A DNA stretch of 64,000 bases from Catenuloplanes niger (GTDB lineage Bacteria > Actinomycetota > Actinomycetes > Mycobacteriales > Micromonosporaceae): the NCBI RefSeq assembly GCF_031458255.1, contig NZ_JAVDYC010000001.1, positions 3,791,001 to 3,855,000 of the forward strand, read 5' to 3'. The position numbers and the translations under genes were made by a program. The notes below the pieces were generated by a model, which saw only the letters and a program-made list of their open reading frames with translations, was not told the DNA's origin and made no database searches. Below are positions 49,561 to 57,519 of the stretch, piece after piece. Every line of letters begins with the position of its first letter. The stretch's first letter is position 1.

Positions 49561-50807
49561 GACACGTCCCCGCGGCCCGGGCGCGGCCGGGGCCGCAGTG
49601 GAGTCACGGCGGCCGTGACGGGCGCCGACACCGGCACCCGCAGCAGGTGCGGCACCGGTGTCTGCCGGTCGTCGAGCAACCGGGCCAGCTCGGTCGCGGC
49701 CGGTCCCGGACCGCGCCCGCGTTGCCACACCGTGCGGGTGGTCAGCAGCCGCTCCGGGCCGTCCGCGGCGAGCAGGGAGATCGAGTCCAGCATTCGGCCC
49801 CGGGTGGTGCGGCGGAGGTGCACCACCACCTGCAGCGCGGCCGCCACCTGCGCGTGCAGCGCCGCCCGCGGCAGACCGCCGACGATGCCGAGCGCCTCCA
49901 GCCGGGCGGGCACGTCGGCCGGCGCGTTCGCGTGGAGGGTGCCGGCGCCACCGTCGTGGCCGGTGTTGAGCGCGGCGAGCAGGTCGACGACCTCGGCGCC
50001 GCGGCACTCGCCGACGATCAGCCGGTCGGGGCGCATCCGCAGTGCCTGCCGGACCAGTGTGCGGAGGTCGACCGCGCCGGCGCCCTCCACGTTGGACGTG
50101 CGGGACTGCAGCGCGACGACGTGCGGGTGCCGGGGCCGCAGCTCGGCCGCGTCCTCGACGAGGACGATGCGCTCGGTGGGCGGCACCAGGCCGAGCAGCG
50201 TGTTCAGCATGGTGGTCTTGCCGGAGCCGGTGCCGCCGACCACCAGGTAGGCGAGCCGGGCGGAGACCACGGCGAGGAGGATCTCCGCGACCGGCCCGGG
50301 CAGCGTGCCCGCGAGCACGAGGTCCGCGAGTCGGTAGGGGCGTTGCCGGAACGTGCGCAACGACAGGTACGGCCCCGTGGTGGCGACCGGTGGCAGCACC
50401 GCGTGCACGCGGGTGCCGTCCGGCAGCCGGGCGTCGACGAACGGCTGCCCGTCGTCGAGGCGGCGGCCACAGCCGGCGGCGAGGCGCTGCGCGAGGCGGC
50501 GCACGTCGTCCGCCCCGCCCATCCGCACCGGTGCGCGGACCAGGCCGTGGCCCCGGTCGACCCACACGTCGGTCGCGTTGACCAGGATGTCCGTGACCGT
50601 CTCGTCGGCCAGCAGCGGCGTCAGCGGCCCGGCACCCACCAGGTCACCGCGGACCCGCTCGGCGAGGCGCAGCACCGCCCCGGGGTCGAGGCGGGCCGCG
50701 TCCGGATCGGTGCGCACGGCCGCGACCACGGCGTCCTCGGTCGCGTCCGCCCCGACCACGGTGAATCGCTCCCGCACCCGGGCGGAGAGCCCGGCCGCGC
50801 CGCTCAT
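49557..50807 (-). CDS. tadA: TadA/CpaF secretion ATPase
   Basis: A 416-residue hexameric type II/IV secretion ATPase that powers Flp pilus assembly. N-terminal domain to about 170, then Walker A GGTGSGKTT near 193-200, VEDAAELRPRHPHVV (Asp box), and Walker B RPDRLIVGECRGAEVVD, with His box GTLHANAP. The C-terminus after 370 is Pro/Arg-rich and poorly conserved. Its ATG overlaps the ssd stop by ATGA and its stop overlaps the tadB start. All catalytic motifs look intact, so the pilus machine has its motor. Confidence 0.92.
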   Translation of the reverse strand: MSGAAGLSARVRERFTVVGADATEDAVVAAVRTDPDAARLDPGAVLRLAERVRGDLVGAGPLTPLLADETVTDILVNATDVWVDRGHGLVRAPVRMGGADDVRRLAQRLAAGCGRRLDDGQPFVDARLPDGTRVHAVLPPVATTGPYLSLRTFRQRPYRLADLVLAGTLPGPVAEILLAVVSARLAYLVVGGTGSGKTTMLNTLLGLVPPTERIVLVEDAAELRPRHPHVVALQSRTSNVEGAGAVDLRTLVRQALRMRPDRLIVGECRGAEVVDLLAALNTGHDGGAGTLHANAPADVPARLEALGIVGGLPRAALHAQVAAALQVVVHLRRTTRGRMLDSISLLAADGPERLLTTRTVWQRGRGPGPAATELARLLDDRQTPVPHLLRVPVSAPVTAAVTPLRPRPRPGRGDVS

Positions 50808-51832
50808 GCCGCCGTCCCCTCGGTGCCGCGGCCCGGGGGAACCGCGAGGAGGCGGCGGCAGAGGTCCGCCAGCGGGCCGTGCCCGTCGGCGGACGGCACT
50901 TCGCCGCGGGCCAGGGACGCGCGCAGCATGGGATCGCTCCGGTAGGACCCGGCGACCGGGAGGAGCGTGGTGCGTGCCACGTCGTCCTCGGTGAGCGTGT
51001 CGGCGGAGGCGTCTCGGACGACCGCGGAGAGACGCCGGCTGTGCGGCCGGGCGAGCGCCGCGACCCGGCTCGCGGCGAGGCAGGCGCGCAGCTCGGCGGG
51101 GACCACGACGAACGTCCGGTCGGCGCCGCGCAGGGCGGCCGCACCGGCCTCGCCGAGGTGCCGGGGCAGATCCACGATCACCAGGTCGCGCTCGCGCCGG
51201 CCGACGTCGACGCCGGTGACGACCGCGCCGGCGGGCAGGGAGCCGAGCGGGCCGGTGCGGCCGAACGGGTCGGTGCGGTCGAGCCCGAGCAGCACCAGCT
51301 CGCCGGGGCCGGGCCGGTCGACCTGCGGCCGGCCGAGCATGAGGTCGAGCCGGCCGCCGATCGGGTCGGTGTCGAGCAGCAGCACCCGCTTGCCGGACCG
51401 GGCCGCGGTGACCGCGAGGGTGACCACCAGCGTGCTGACGCCGGCACCGCCGCGTGCGCCGATGAACGCGAGGACGCGGCCGGGTGGCGCGGGCGGCGGC
51501 GTGCCGAGCCGGTCAACGAGCCAGCGCTCGGCGGCCGGGAGCACCGCGATGTGCTCGACGCCGAGCCGCGCGGCCAGGTCGGCCGGTGGATCGGCGACGG
51601 CGGTGCGGCCGACGAGCACGACGGCCCGGCGGCGGAGGCGGGCGCGGTCGAGCGGGACGGTCTGGTCGGGGCCGATCAGGACGACCGGCGCGTGCGCGTA
51701 GTGCGGGCGGGCGGCGACCGGGTCGGTGGCGACCTGGAGCTCGGTGCCGGCCACCGCGGCGAGCCGCAGCACATCGTCGAGGAGTGCCTCGTCGGCCGTG
51801 ACGAGGAGTGGCCGGAAGCCGGTGCGAGCCAT
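50804..51832 (-). CDS. ssd: Ssd/CpaE-like P-loop protein, first gene of the Tad operon
   Basis: A 342-residue protein of the CpaE/Ssd type. An N-terminal receiver-like domain (1-125) is followed by a MinD/ParA-like ATPase with a deviant Walker A, GARGGAGVSTL, in which the catalytic Lys positions are replaced, then LLLDTDPIGGRLDLMLG and VIVDLPRHLG. In mycobacteria Ssd (septum site determining) affects division and dormancy genes; in Tad systems CpaE positions pili. It is followed by tadA with an ATGA overlap. The 205 bases upstream, shared with a divergent STAS gene, must hold the operon promoter. Confidence 0.85.
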   Translation of the reverse strand: MARTGFRPLLVTADEALLDDVLRLAAVAGTELQVATDPVAARPHYAHAPVVLIGPDQTVPLDRARLRRRAVVLVGRTAVADPPADLAARLGVEHIAVLPAAERWLVDRLGTPPPAPPGRVLAFIGARGGAGVSTLVVTLAVTAARSGKRVLLLDTDPIGGRLDLMLGRPQVDRPGPGELVLLGLDRTDPFGRTGPLGSLPAGAVVTGVDVGRRERDLVIVDLPRHLGEAGAAALRGADRTFVVVPAELRACLAASRVAALARPHSRRLSAVVRDASADTLTEDDVARTTLLPVAGSYRSDPMLRASLARGEVPSADGHGPLADLCRRLLAVPPGRGTEGTAA

Positions 51833-52037
51833 CGAGAACCCCCATGGACCGGGACGGACGTCGAGGGAAGACTCGCCGTTCGCGCACCCCGCCAGGACCC
51901 GCCTGTGGACGGGCGCCGGACCTGTGGACACCGTCCGAAACCATGGGTTGATCTGCTAAAGGCCCGCCAGCACCCACTGAGCGAACGTGAATGATGTTGG
52001 GTATGTTGGTCGCCAGTTCGGCGTTGGAGTGGTGCCC

Positions 52038-52403
52038 ATGGAGATTGCAAGCGAGCTGTCCGCGGAGCCGGTCCCGGCCGGGCCTCTCGTCGTGGTCACG
52101 GTCGCGGGCGACATCGACTACACCAACTCCGACGAGATGGCCGGCGAGATCTGGAACGTGCTGGCGCGCCACGCCCCGGCCGCGATCCGGGTCGACCTCG
52201 CGGAGGCCACGTTCATCGACTCGACCGGTCTCGGCGCGCTGATCGCCGCCTACCGCGCGGCGGCGGACGCGGGCTGCGCGTTCACGGTCGCGGCACCGAG
52301 CCCCGCGTTCCGCCGGGTCCTGTCGATCACCGGCCTCAGCGATCTCTTCGGGGTGGATGAACCACCGGAACCCGCGGAACCACAAAGGACTGTAGAAAGG
52401 TGA
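52038..52403 (+). CDS. STAS-domain anti-anti-sigma factor
   Basis: A 121-residue SpoIIAA/RsbV-like protein: VVVTVAGDIDYTNSDEMAGE, then FIDSTGLGALIAAYRAA with Ser62 as the probable phosphorylation site, and ITGLSDLFGV. It is distinct from the BldG-like protein at 40.5 kb. No anti-sigma partner is adjacent. GGAG lies 8 bases before the ATG. It is divergent from the Tad operon, which raises the possibility of shared control. A G-rich element follows its stop by 12 bases. Confidence 0.88.
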   Translation: MEIASELSAEPVPAGPLVVVTVAGDIDYTNSDEMAGEIWNVLARHAPAAIRVDLAEATFIDSTGLGALIAAYRAAADAGCAFTVAAPSPAFRRVLSITGLSDLFGVDEPPEPAEPQRTVER

Positions 52404-52414
52404 CGACCCCCGTC

Positions 52415-52456
52415 GGGGGGTGACGGGGGCCGTCCGGGGGTCCGACTCCGGGGGGG
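52415..52456 (+). other. potential G-quadruplex downstream of STAS gene
   Basis: Four G-tracts of 5-7 bases with loops of 4, 6 and 9 bases occur within 42 bases on the plus strand. The flanks (CGACCCCC at 52404 and GGGGGTCG at 52452) could instead pair as a hairpin. It may act as a terminator or mRNA 3' structure. Confidence 0.6.
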
Positions 52457-52671
52457 TCGAGCCGAACCCGCTCGGCAGTCACGGGGGGTGCAACCGCCGA
52501 GGGTCTTCGGGCGACGCCTGGAGAGACGTGAATCGGCGTCGCAAACTAAGGATGCCTGACGTCGACCGCACACGTCGAGTGGCGATCGCCTTATGACGCG
52601 CGACACGCCGGTTTGCGTACAACATCACAGGCAATCCACGCCGCCGTGCCGGGCCGTTCGCATGGTCACGT

Positions 52672-52677
52672 TAAACT
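52672..52677 (+). promoter_or_regulatory. -10 element for leaderless HAD-IB transcript
   Basis: TAAACT fits the actinobacterial TANNNT -10 and ends 8 bases before the GTG at 52686, so transcription would begin at or next to the start codon. No good -35 is visible, which is common for such promoters. Confidence 0.4.
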
Positions 52678-52685
52678 CTGCTGCC

Positions 52686-53486
52686 GTGGGCCGAAGCGCC
52701 GCGTTTTTCGATCTCGACAAGACGGTCATCGCCAAGTCAAGCGCCTTGGCGTTCGGCCGTCCCTTCTACCGTGATGGGCTGATCACCCGGCGGGACGTCG
52801 TGAAGTCGGCGTACGCCCAGCTCATGTTCCGCCTCGGTGGCACCGACGAGCAGACCATGGCGCGCACCCGGGACTACCTGGCGCAGCTCTGCAAGGGCTG
52901 GTCCGTGGAGCAGGTCGGCCAGATCGTCACGGAGACGCTGCACGAGCTCATCCATCCGTACGTGTACGCCGAGGCCACCGCGCTGATCGCGGAGCACCAG
53001 GCGGCCGGGCGGGACGTCGTGCTGGTCTCCGCGTCCGGCGACGAGATGGTCCGCCCGATCGGCGAGCTGCTCGGCATCACCGACGTAATCGCCACCCGGA
53101 TGGAGATCGTCGACGGGCGGTACAGCGGGCGGGTCGAGTTCTACGCGGCCGGGCCGGCCAAGGTCGAGGGCGTGAACCGGCTGGTCGAGGAGCGCGGCTA
53201 CGACCTGTCCGAGTGCTATGCGTACTCGGATTCCAGCAGTGACCTGCCGCTGTTGGAGTGTGTCGGCCACCCGAGCGCGGTCAACCCGTCCCGCACGCTG
53301 CGCCGGGTCGCGATCGAGCGCGGCTGGCCGGTGCTCGAGTTCCGTCACCCGATCGCGATCGGCCGTCGGCTGCGCACCCAGCCGGCCGTCCCGATCACGG
53401 CCGCCGCGCTCAGCGTGGGGGTCGGCGTCGCCATCGGCATCGCGTGGTACGGCCGGATGCGCAAGTCCCGCACCGCCACCGCATAA
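52686..53486 (+). CDS. HAD-IB family phosphatase with C-terminal membrane anchor
   Basis: A 266-residue SerB-like HAD-IB hydrolase: AAFFDLDKTVIAKSSALAF (nucleophile and acid Asp), VLVSASGDEMVRP (motif II Ser), and YAYSDSSSDLPLLE (motif IV acidic pair). The C-terminus has a hydrophobic segment (about 236-256, PITAAALSVGVGVAIGIAWY) and basic end RMRKSR, suggesting a tail anchor. The family includes phosphatases for serine or lipid phosphates; this subgroup is conserved in actinomycetes near the ssd/Tad locus. The GTG at 52686 is favoured by a -10 immediately upstream; an ATG at 52662 would include that promoter. Confidence 0.85.
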   Translation: MGRSAAFFDLDKTVIAKSSALAFGRPFYRDGLITRRDVVKSAYAQLMFRLGGTDEQTMARTRDYLAQLCKGWSVEQVGQIVTETLHELIHPYVYAEATALIAEHQAAGRDVVLVSASGDEMVRPIGELLGITDVIATRMEIVDGRYSGRVEFYAAGPAKVEGVNRLVEERGYDLSECYAYSDSSSDLPLLECVGHPSAVNPSRTLRRVAIERGWPVLEFRHPIAIGRRLRTQPAVPITAAALSVGVGVAIGIAWYGRMRKSRTATA

Positions 53487-53816
53487 GCTCCTACAACCTG
53501 TCTGAGCTGGGAAAACCAATCCAGCACCACGGGTAACACGATCCGCCAAGGCCCTGGCGATCAAGCCTGGGGCGGCGTAGAAAAAGGGAGCGGGCACGGG
53601 AGACCAGCCCCGCTCACGGCCACCGGGCACCCACGCGCGGCCCGCCGCGATAGGCACGTGGCATCGGCTCCTCCGGGACCGGTGCACACGACATACGGAC
53701 ACGCTTGATAACCCGGACCGGACGTGTGGTGACGGCGCCTCGTGATCGAGGCGCCGTCCACGTGCCACCACCCGAGCGTCCGATCGGGGCCTGGAAATAA
53801 AGGCATACTTGCGCAA
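53487..53816. other. intergenic region with a strong hairpin
   Basis: Contains a perfect 12-bp stem (GACGGCGCCTCG / CGAGGCGCCGTC) with a 4-base loop at 53731-53758, about 245 bases past the HAD-IB stop and 58 bases before the PH-domain gene. It may be a terminator. A CATACT element at 53804-53809, 7 bases before the next ATG, looks like the -10 of a leaderless transcript. No gene is visible. Confidence 0.5.
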
Positions 53817-54302
53817 ATGAAGACACACTGGACCCGGCCTTACCCTCCGGGCGGTGGCCGGTGGCTCGTGATCGCCTGGGAGGCCGCGAGCATCACCGCC
53901 CTCGGCTGGACCAGCGACCGGCTCTTCGGGTTCGACACCACCGCAACGGTCATCTTCTCGCTGATCCTGGCCGCGGCCTGGGCGGTCGGCGCGGTGCGGA
54001 TCGCGCGGATGGGCGTCTACGTCGGCGATCCCGGCGTCCGGGTCCGCGGCCTGTTCTGGACCCGCACGGTCCCCTGGTCCGACATCCACCGGTTCCGGAT
54101 GCAGGACGTGACGTACCGAATCGGCACATTCCGCATCCCGAGTGGCCTGACCGTGGTGATCGACCGCCACGACGGCACCGAGATCAAGACCGAGCTGTGG
54201 GCGCAGGGCGTCGACTTCCACTCCCGCCCCGGCCTCTTCCGCCAGGTCTTCCACGAGCTGCGCGAGCGCCACGTCCTTCAGCTCGCCACGAACAACGCTT
54301 GA
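53817..54302 (+). CDS. PH-domain membrane protein
   Basis: A 161-residue protein with two hydrophobic segments near the N-terminus (about 16-33 and 40-60) and a bacterial pleckstrin-homology-like domain after residue 65 (MGVYVGDPGVRVRGLFWTRT, VPWSDIHRFRM, GLTVVIDRHDGTEIKTELWA). This matches the bPH_6 type. Function unknown; such proteins are small membrane-associated factors. The ATG at 53817 lacks a ribosome binding site and lies just after a -10-like hexamer, so it is probably leaderless. It is convergent with the degenerate Fic gene, 177 bases away. Confidence 0.75.
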   Translation: MKTHWTRPYPPGGGRWLVIAWEAASITALGWTSDRLFGFDTTATVIFSLILAAAWAVGAVRIARMGVYVGDPGVRVRGLFWTRTVPWSDIHRFRMQDVTYRIGTFRIPSGLTVVIDRHDGTEIKTELWAQGVDFHSRPGLFRQVFHELRERHVLQLATNNA

Positions 54303-54479
54303 CACCGACAAGAGCGGATGTTCCCGCTTCCGGCGTGGTCACCGTCCGCATGCTCCCGCGGGCACCGGTCGGCCGCGGGCGGCCTCCCTGCACGATCCGC
54401 GGGTGGTCACCGAACCCCACCACCGCCCGCCGGTGACCGAGGCCGGCGGCGCGCGAGCCCACGGTGGTGGGTGCCCGGT

Positions 54480-55220
54480 TCAGGCGGCCGCGAGGACCGC
54501 GTCGCCGATCGGGGCGATCTCGTCCGCGCCCGCCTCGACCGCGGCCGCGTAGTGCCGCAGCCAGGAGCGCAGGCCGTCCGGCGTGCCGGTGGCGAACGCG
54601 CCGGCCGCGCCGACGTACTCCGGTTGCCGGCGCAGGTGTCCCACCTCGACCGCGACCAGGCCGCGCGGGTCGAAGCCGGTGGACAGCAGCGTCAGCCGGG
54701 CGGCCGCGCGCGCGACCACGCCGGACGGGCCCTCGAACGGCCGCAGGTTCAGCAGCTCACCGTGCACGATCGCGGCCAGCACCAGCGGCGGCGCCTTCGT
54801 GCCGCCCGCGACCAGGCCCATCAGCGTGTCCAGCCGCGCCGCGACCACCGGATCCGCGACCGGCCGGCCCAGGTCGCCGTCCGCGATCACGCCACGCGCC
54901 GCGAGCACGTGCAGCCGGGCCAGCACCTGACGGGGCGCGGTCTGCCAGCGCGGCGCGAGCCCGTCCAGCGCACCGGTGACCCGCAGCGCGCCCTGCACGA
55001 CCGGGTCGGTGACGGCGCCCCGCCGTACCGTCTCCAGGTCCTGATCCGCGCCCTCCAGGGCGGCACTGGCCACCGCCGCGCGCAGGCCGACCTCCGCGGC
55101 GACCTGACCACCCTTGCGGCGCAGGGCGCGGTGCCGCATCGCGGCGTCCACGTGATCACGCGCGGCGGTCACCGCCGATGCGACGTCGGCCAGGTCGAGC
55201 AGGGGTGCGAGGGGATCCAC
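54480..55220 (-). CDS. Fic-fold protein with degenerate active-site motif
   Basis: A 246-residue helical protein. The core segment HGELLNLRPFEGPSGVVAR, near 153-171, aligns with the Fic motif HPFxxGNGRxxR. However, the catalytic His is Arg, the anion-hole GNGR is GPSG, and only the final Arg remains. AMP transfer therefore seems unlikely. The N-terminal part (AAVASAALEGADQDLETVRRG) keeps a SxxxEG-like helix. Proteins of this class sit beside acetyl-CoA synthetase in other actinomycetes, often labelled oxidoreductase without evidence. It is divergent from acs with 224 bases between. A binding or regulatory role is possible. Confidence 0.65.
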   Translation of the reverse strand: MDPLAPLLDLADVASAVTAARDHVDAAMRHRALRRKGGQVAAEVGLRAAVASAALEGADQDLETVRRGAVTDPVVQGALRVTGALDGLAPRWQTAPRQVLARLHVLAARGVIADGDLGRPVADPVVAARLDTLMGLVAGGTKAPPLVLAAIVHGELLNLRPFEGPSGVVARAAARLTLLSTGFDPRGLVAVEVGHLRRQPEYVGAAGAFATGTPDGLRSWLRHYAAAVEAGADEIAPIGDAVLAAA

Positions 55221-55444
55221 GGAGGGAGACGCTACCGCGCTGGTGGGGACGATTAGGAAAGACTTAGGGGAAATCGATCCGTAACAGTTCTTTCACCGGG
55301 GCGGGGGCGGTGCAAAGATCAACCGGTGGGCGCTCACCGTGCGCCATTCGGCGCGTACGGTGCCCGCTTATGGCTGCTCACCAGGACCGACGCTAGTCTC
55401 GGCGGAGACCTGGATCACACGGACGTCTGACGAGGAGTTCATCG

Positions 55445-57406
55445 ATGAGTGAGACCTTGGCGAACCTTCTCAAGGAGGAGCGGACGTTCCCGCCGCCGGC
55501 CGCGCTCGCCGCGGAGGCCAACGTCACCGACGCCGCATACCAGCAGGCCGCGGACGACCGGCTGGCGTTCTGGGAGACGCAGGCCGGCCGCCTGGAGTGG
55601 TCGAAGCCGTGGGACCAGGTGCTCGACTGGTCCAACCCGCCGTTCGCGAAGTGGTTCGTCGGCGGCGAGCTGAACGTGGCCTACAACTGCCTGGACCGCC
55701 ACGTCGCGGCCGGCAACGGCGGCAAGGTCGCGATCCACTGGGAGGGCGAGCCCGGCGACACCCGCACCATCACCTACGACGACCTGCTGACGTCGGTCTC
55801 GCAGGCGGCGAACTACCTCACCGAGCTGGGCATCACCGCCGGTGACCGGGTCGCGATCTACCTGCCGATGATCCCGGAGGCCGCGGTCGCGATGCTGGCC
55901 TGCGCGCGGCTCGGCGCCACGCACAGCGTGGTCTTCGGCGGCTTCTCGGCCGACTCGCTGAGCAACCGGATCAACGACGCGAGCGCGAAGCTGGTGATCA
56001 CCGCGGACGGCGGTTACCGCCGCGGCAAGCCGTCCGGGCTCAAGTCGATCGTGGACGAGGCGCTGCAGAGCACGCCGAGCGTCGAGCACGTGCTGGTCGT
56101 CCGCCGCACCGGGCAGGAGGTCGCCTGGGGCGAGAAGGACCTGTGGTGGCACGAGACCGTGGAGCGGGCGCCGGCCGAGCACACGGCGCAGGCGTTCGAC
56201 GCCGAGCACCCGCTGTTCATCCTCTACACGTCCGGCACCACGGCGAAGCCGAAGGGCATCCTGCACACCAGCGGCGGCTACCTCACCCAGGCCGCGTACA
56301 CCCATCACGCGGTCTTCGACCTGAAGCCGGAGACGGACGTCCACTGGTGCACCGCGGACATCGGCTGGGTGACCGGGCACTCCTACATCGTGTACGGCCC
56401 GCTGGCCAACGGCGCGACCCAGGTGATGTACGAGGGGACGCCGGACACGCCGAGCAAGTCGCGGTTCTGGGAGATCGTCGACCGGTACAAGGTCACCATC
56501 CTCTACACCGCGCCGACGCTGATCCGCACCATGATGAAGTGGGGCGCGGACATCCCGGCCGGCTTCGACCTGTCCTCGCTGCGCATCCTGGGCAGCGTCG
56601 GCGAGCCGATCAACCCGGAGGCCTGGATCTGGTACCGGGAGACGATCGGGCACGGCACCACGCCGGTCGTGGACACCTGGTGGCAGACCGAGACCGGTGC
56701 CATCATGATCTCCCCGCTGCCGGGCGTGACCGCGACCAAGCCCGGCTCGGCCATGACGCCGCTGCCCGGCATCTCCGCGGACGTGGTCGACGACCAGGGC
56801 AAGTCCGTGCCGAACGGCGGCGGTGGCTACCTGGTGCTGCGCGAGCCGTGGCCGTCGATGCTGCGCACGATCTGGGGCGACGACAACCGCTTCGTGGAGA
56901 CGTACTGGTCCCGGTTCGACGGCATGTACTTCGCCGGTGACGGCGCGAAGAAGGACGACGACGGCCACATCTGGCTGCTCGGCCGGGTCGACGACGTGAT
57001 GCTGGTGTCCGGGCACAACATCTCCACCACCGAGGTCGAGTCCGCGCTGGTCTCGCACCCGTCGGTCGCGGAGGCCGCGGTCGTCGGCGCCACCGACCCG
57101 ACCACCGGGCAGGCGATCGTCGCGTTCACCATCCCGCGCGGCAACGTCGACACCTCCGGCGAGGCCGGCGAGGCGCTGATCCAGGAGCTGCGCAACCACG
57201 TGGCGAAGACGCTCGGCCCGATCGCGAAGCCCCGCCAGATCATGCTGGTCGCGGAGCTGCCGAAGACCCGCTCCGGCAAGATCATGCGTCGTCTGCTGCG
57301 TGACGTGGCGGAGCACCGCTCACTCGGCGACGTCACCACGCTCCAGGACTCCACGGTGATGGACCTGATCGCCAGCGGCATGCAGGACAGCAAGTCGGAC
57401 GACTGA
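55445..57406 (+). CDS. acs: acetyl-CoA synthetase
   Basis: A 653-residue AMP-forming acetate-CoA ligase. Characteristic parts are WSNPPFAKWFVGGELNVAYN, the P-loop YTSGTTAKPKGI near 262, the Trp-containing acetate pocket DTWWQTETG near 410, and the C-terminal TRSGKIMRRLL, where Lys near 613 is the site of regulatory acetylation. It lets the cell use acetate and recycles it from protein deacylation. GAGGAG lies 7 bases before the ATG. A TAGTCT at 55394-55399 could be the -10. A clear intrinsic terminator follows. Neighbouring genes are not metabolic partners. Confidence 0.95.
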   Translation: MSETLANLLKEERTFPPPAALAAEANVTDAAYQQAADDRLAFWETQAGRLEWSKPWDQVLDWSNPPFAKWFVGGELNVAYNCLDRHVAAGNGGKVAIHWEGEPGDTRTITYDDLLTSVSQAANYLTELGITAGDRVAIYLPMIPEAAVAMLACARLGATHSVVFGGFSADSLSNRINDASAKLVITADGGYRRGKPSGLKSIVDEALQSTPSVEHVLVVRRTGQEVAWGEKDLWWHETVERAPAEHTAQAFDAEHPLFILYTSGTTAKPKGILHTSGGYLTQAAYTHHAVFDLKPETDVHWCTADIGWVTGHSYIVYGPLANGATQVMYEGTPDTPSKSRFWEIVDRYKVTILYTAPTLIRTMMKWGADIPAGFDLSSLRILGSVGEPINPEAWIWYRETIGHGTTPVVDTWWQTETGAIMISPLPGVTATKPGSAMTPLPGISADVVDDQGKSVPNGGGGYLVLREPWPSMLRTIWGDDNRFVETYWSRFDGMYFAGDGAKKDDDGHIWLLGRVDDVMLVSGHNISTTEVESALVSHPSVAEAAVVGATDPTTGQAIVAFTIPRGNVDTSGEAGEALIQELRNHVAKTLGPIAKPRQIMLVAELPKTRSGKIMRRLLRDVAEHRSLGDVTTLQDSTVMDLIASGMQDSKSDD

Positions 57407-57422
57407 CCCAAAACCCGATCGG

Positions 57423-57459
57423 GGGTACGGATTCGAATCCGTACCCTCGAATTGTTTTT
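57423..57459 (+). terminator. intrinsic terminator of acs
   Basis: A perfect 24-base palindrome (half-site GGGTACGGATTC) followed, four bases later, by attgttttt. Stem plus T-tract is the classical form and is rare in this genome. Confidence 0.9.
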
Positions 57460-57507
57460 CGGTGTTCTCCTAGTGGGCACCCCGGATGCGGTTTTTGGTC
57501 GCGGCCC

Positions 57508-57513
57508 TACTCT
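57508..57513 (+). promoter_or_regulatory. -10 element for leaderless hydrolase transcript
   Basis: TACTCT (TANNNT type) ends 6 bases before the ATG at 57520, with no ribosome binding site between, so the mRNA would start at the ATG. Confidence 0.4.
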
Positions 57514-57519
57514 TAGCCC

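Noticed and set aside
50567-50807. tadB frame extended upstream over tadA
   Set aside because: The open frame continues but is antiphase to the conserved tadA coding sequence; the GTG at 49560 overlapping the tadA stop is the true start.
54405-54438. Inverted repeat GGTCACCG/CGGTGACC as a terminator
   Set aside because: An 8-bp stem with an 18-base loop is weak and such pairs are expected by chance in this GC-rich DNA.
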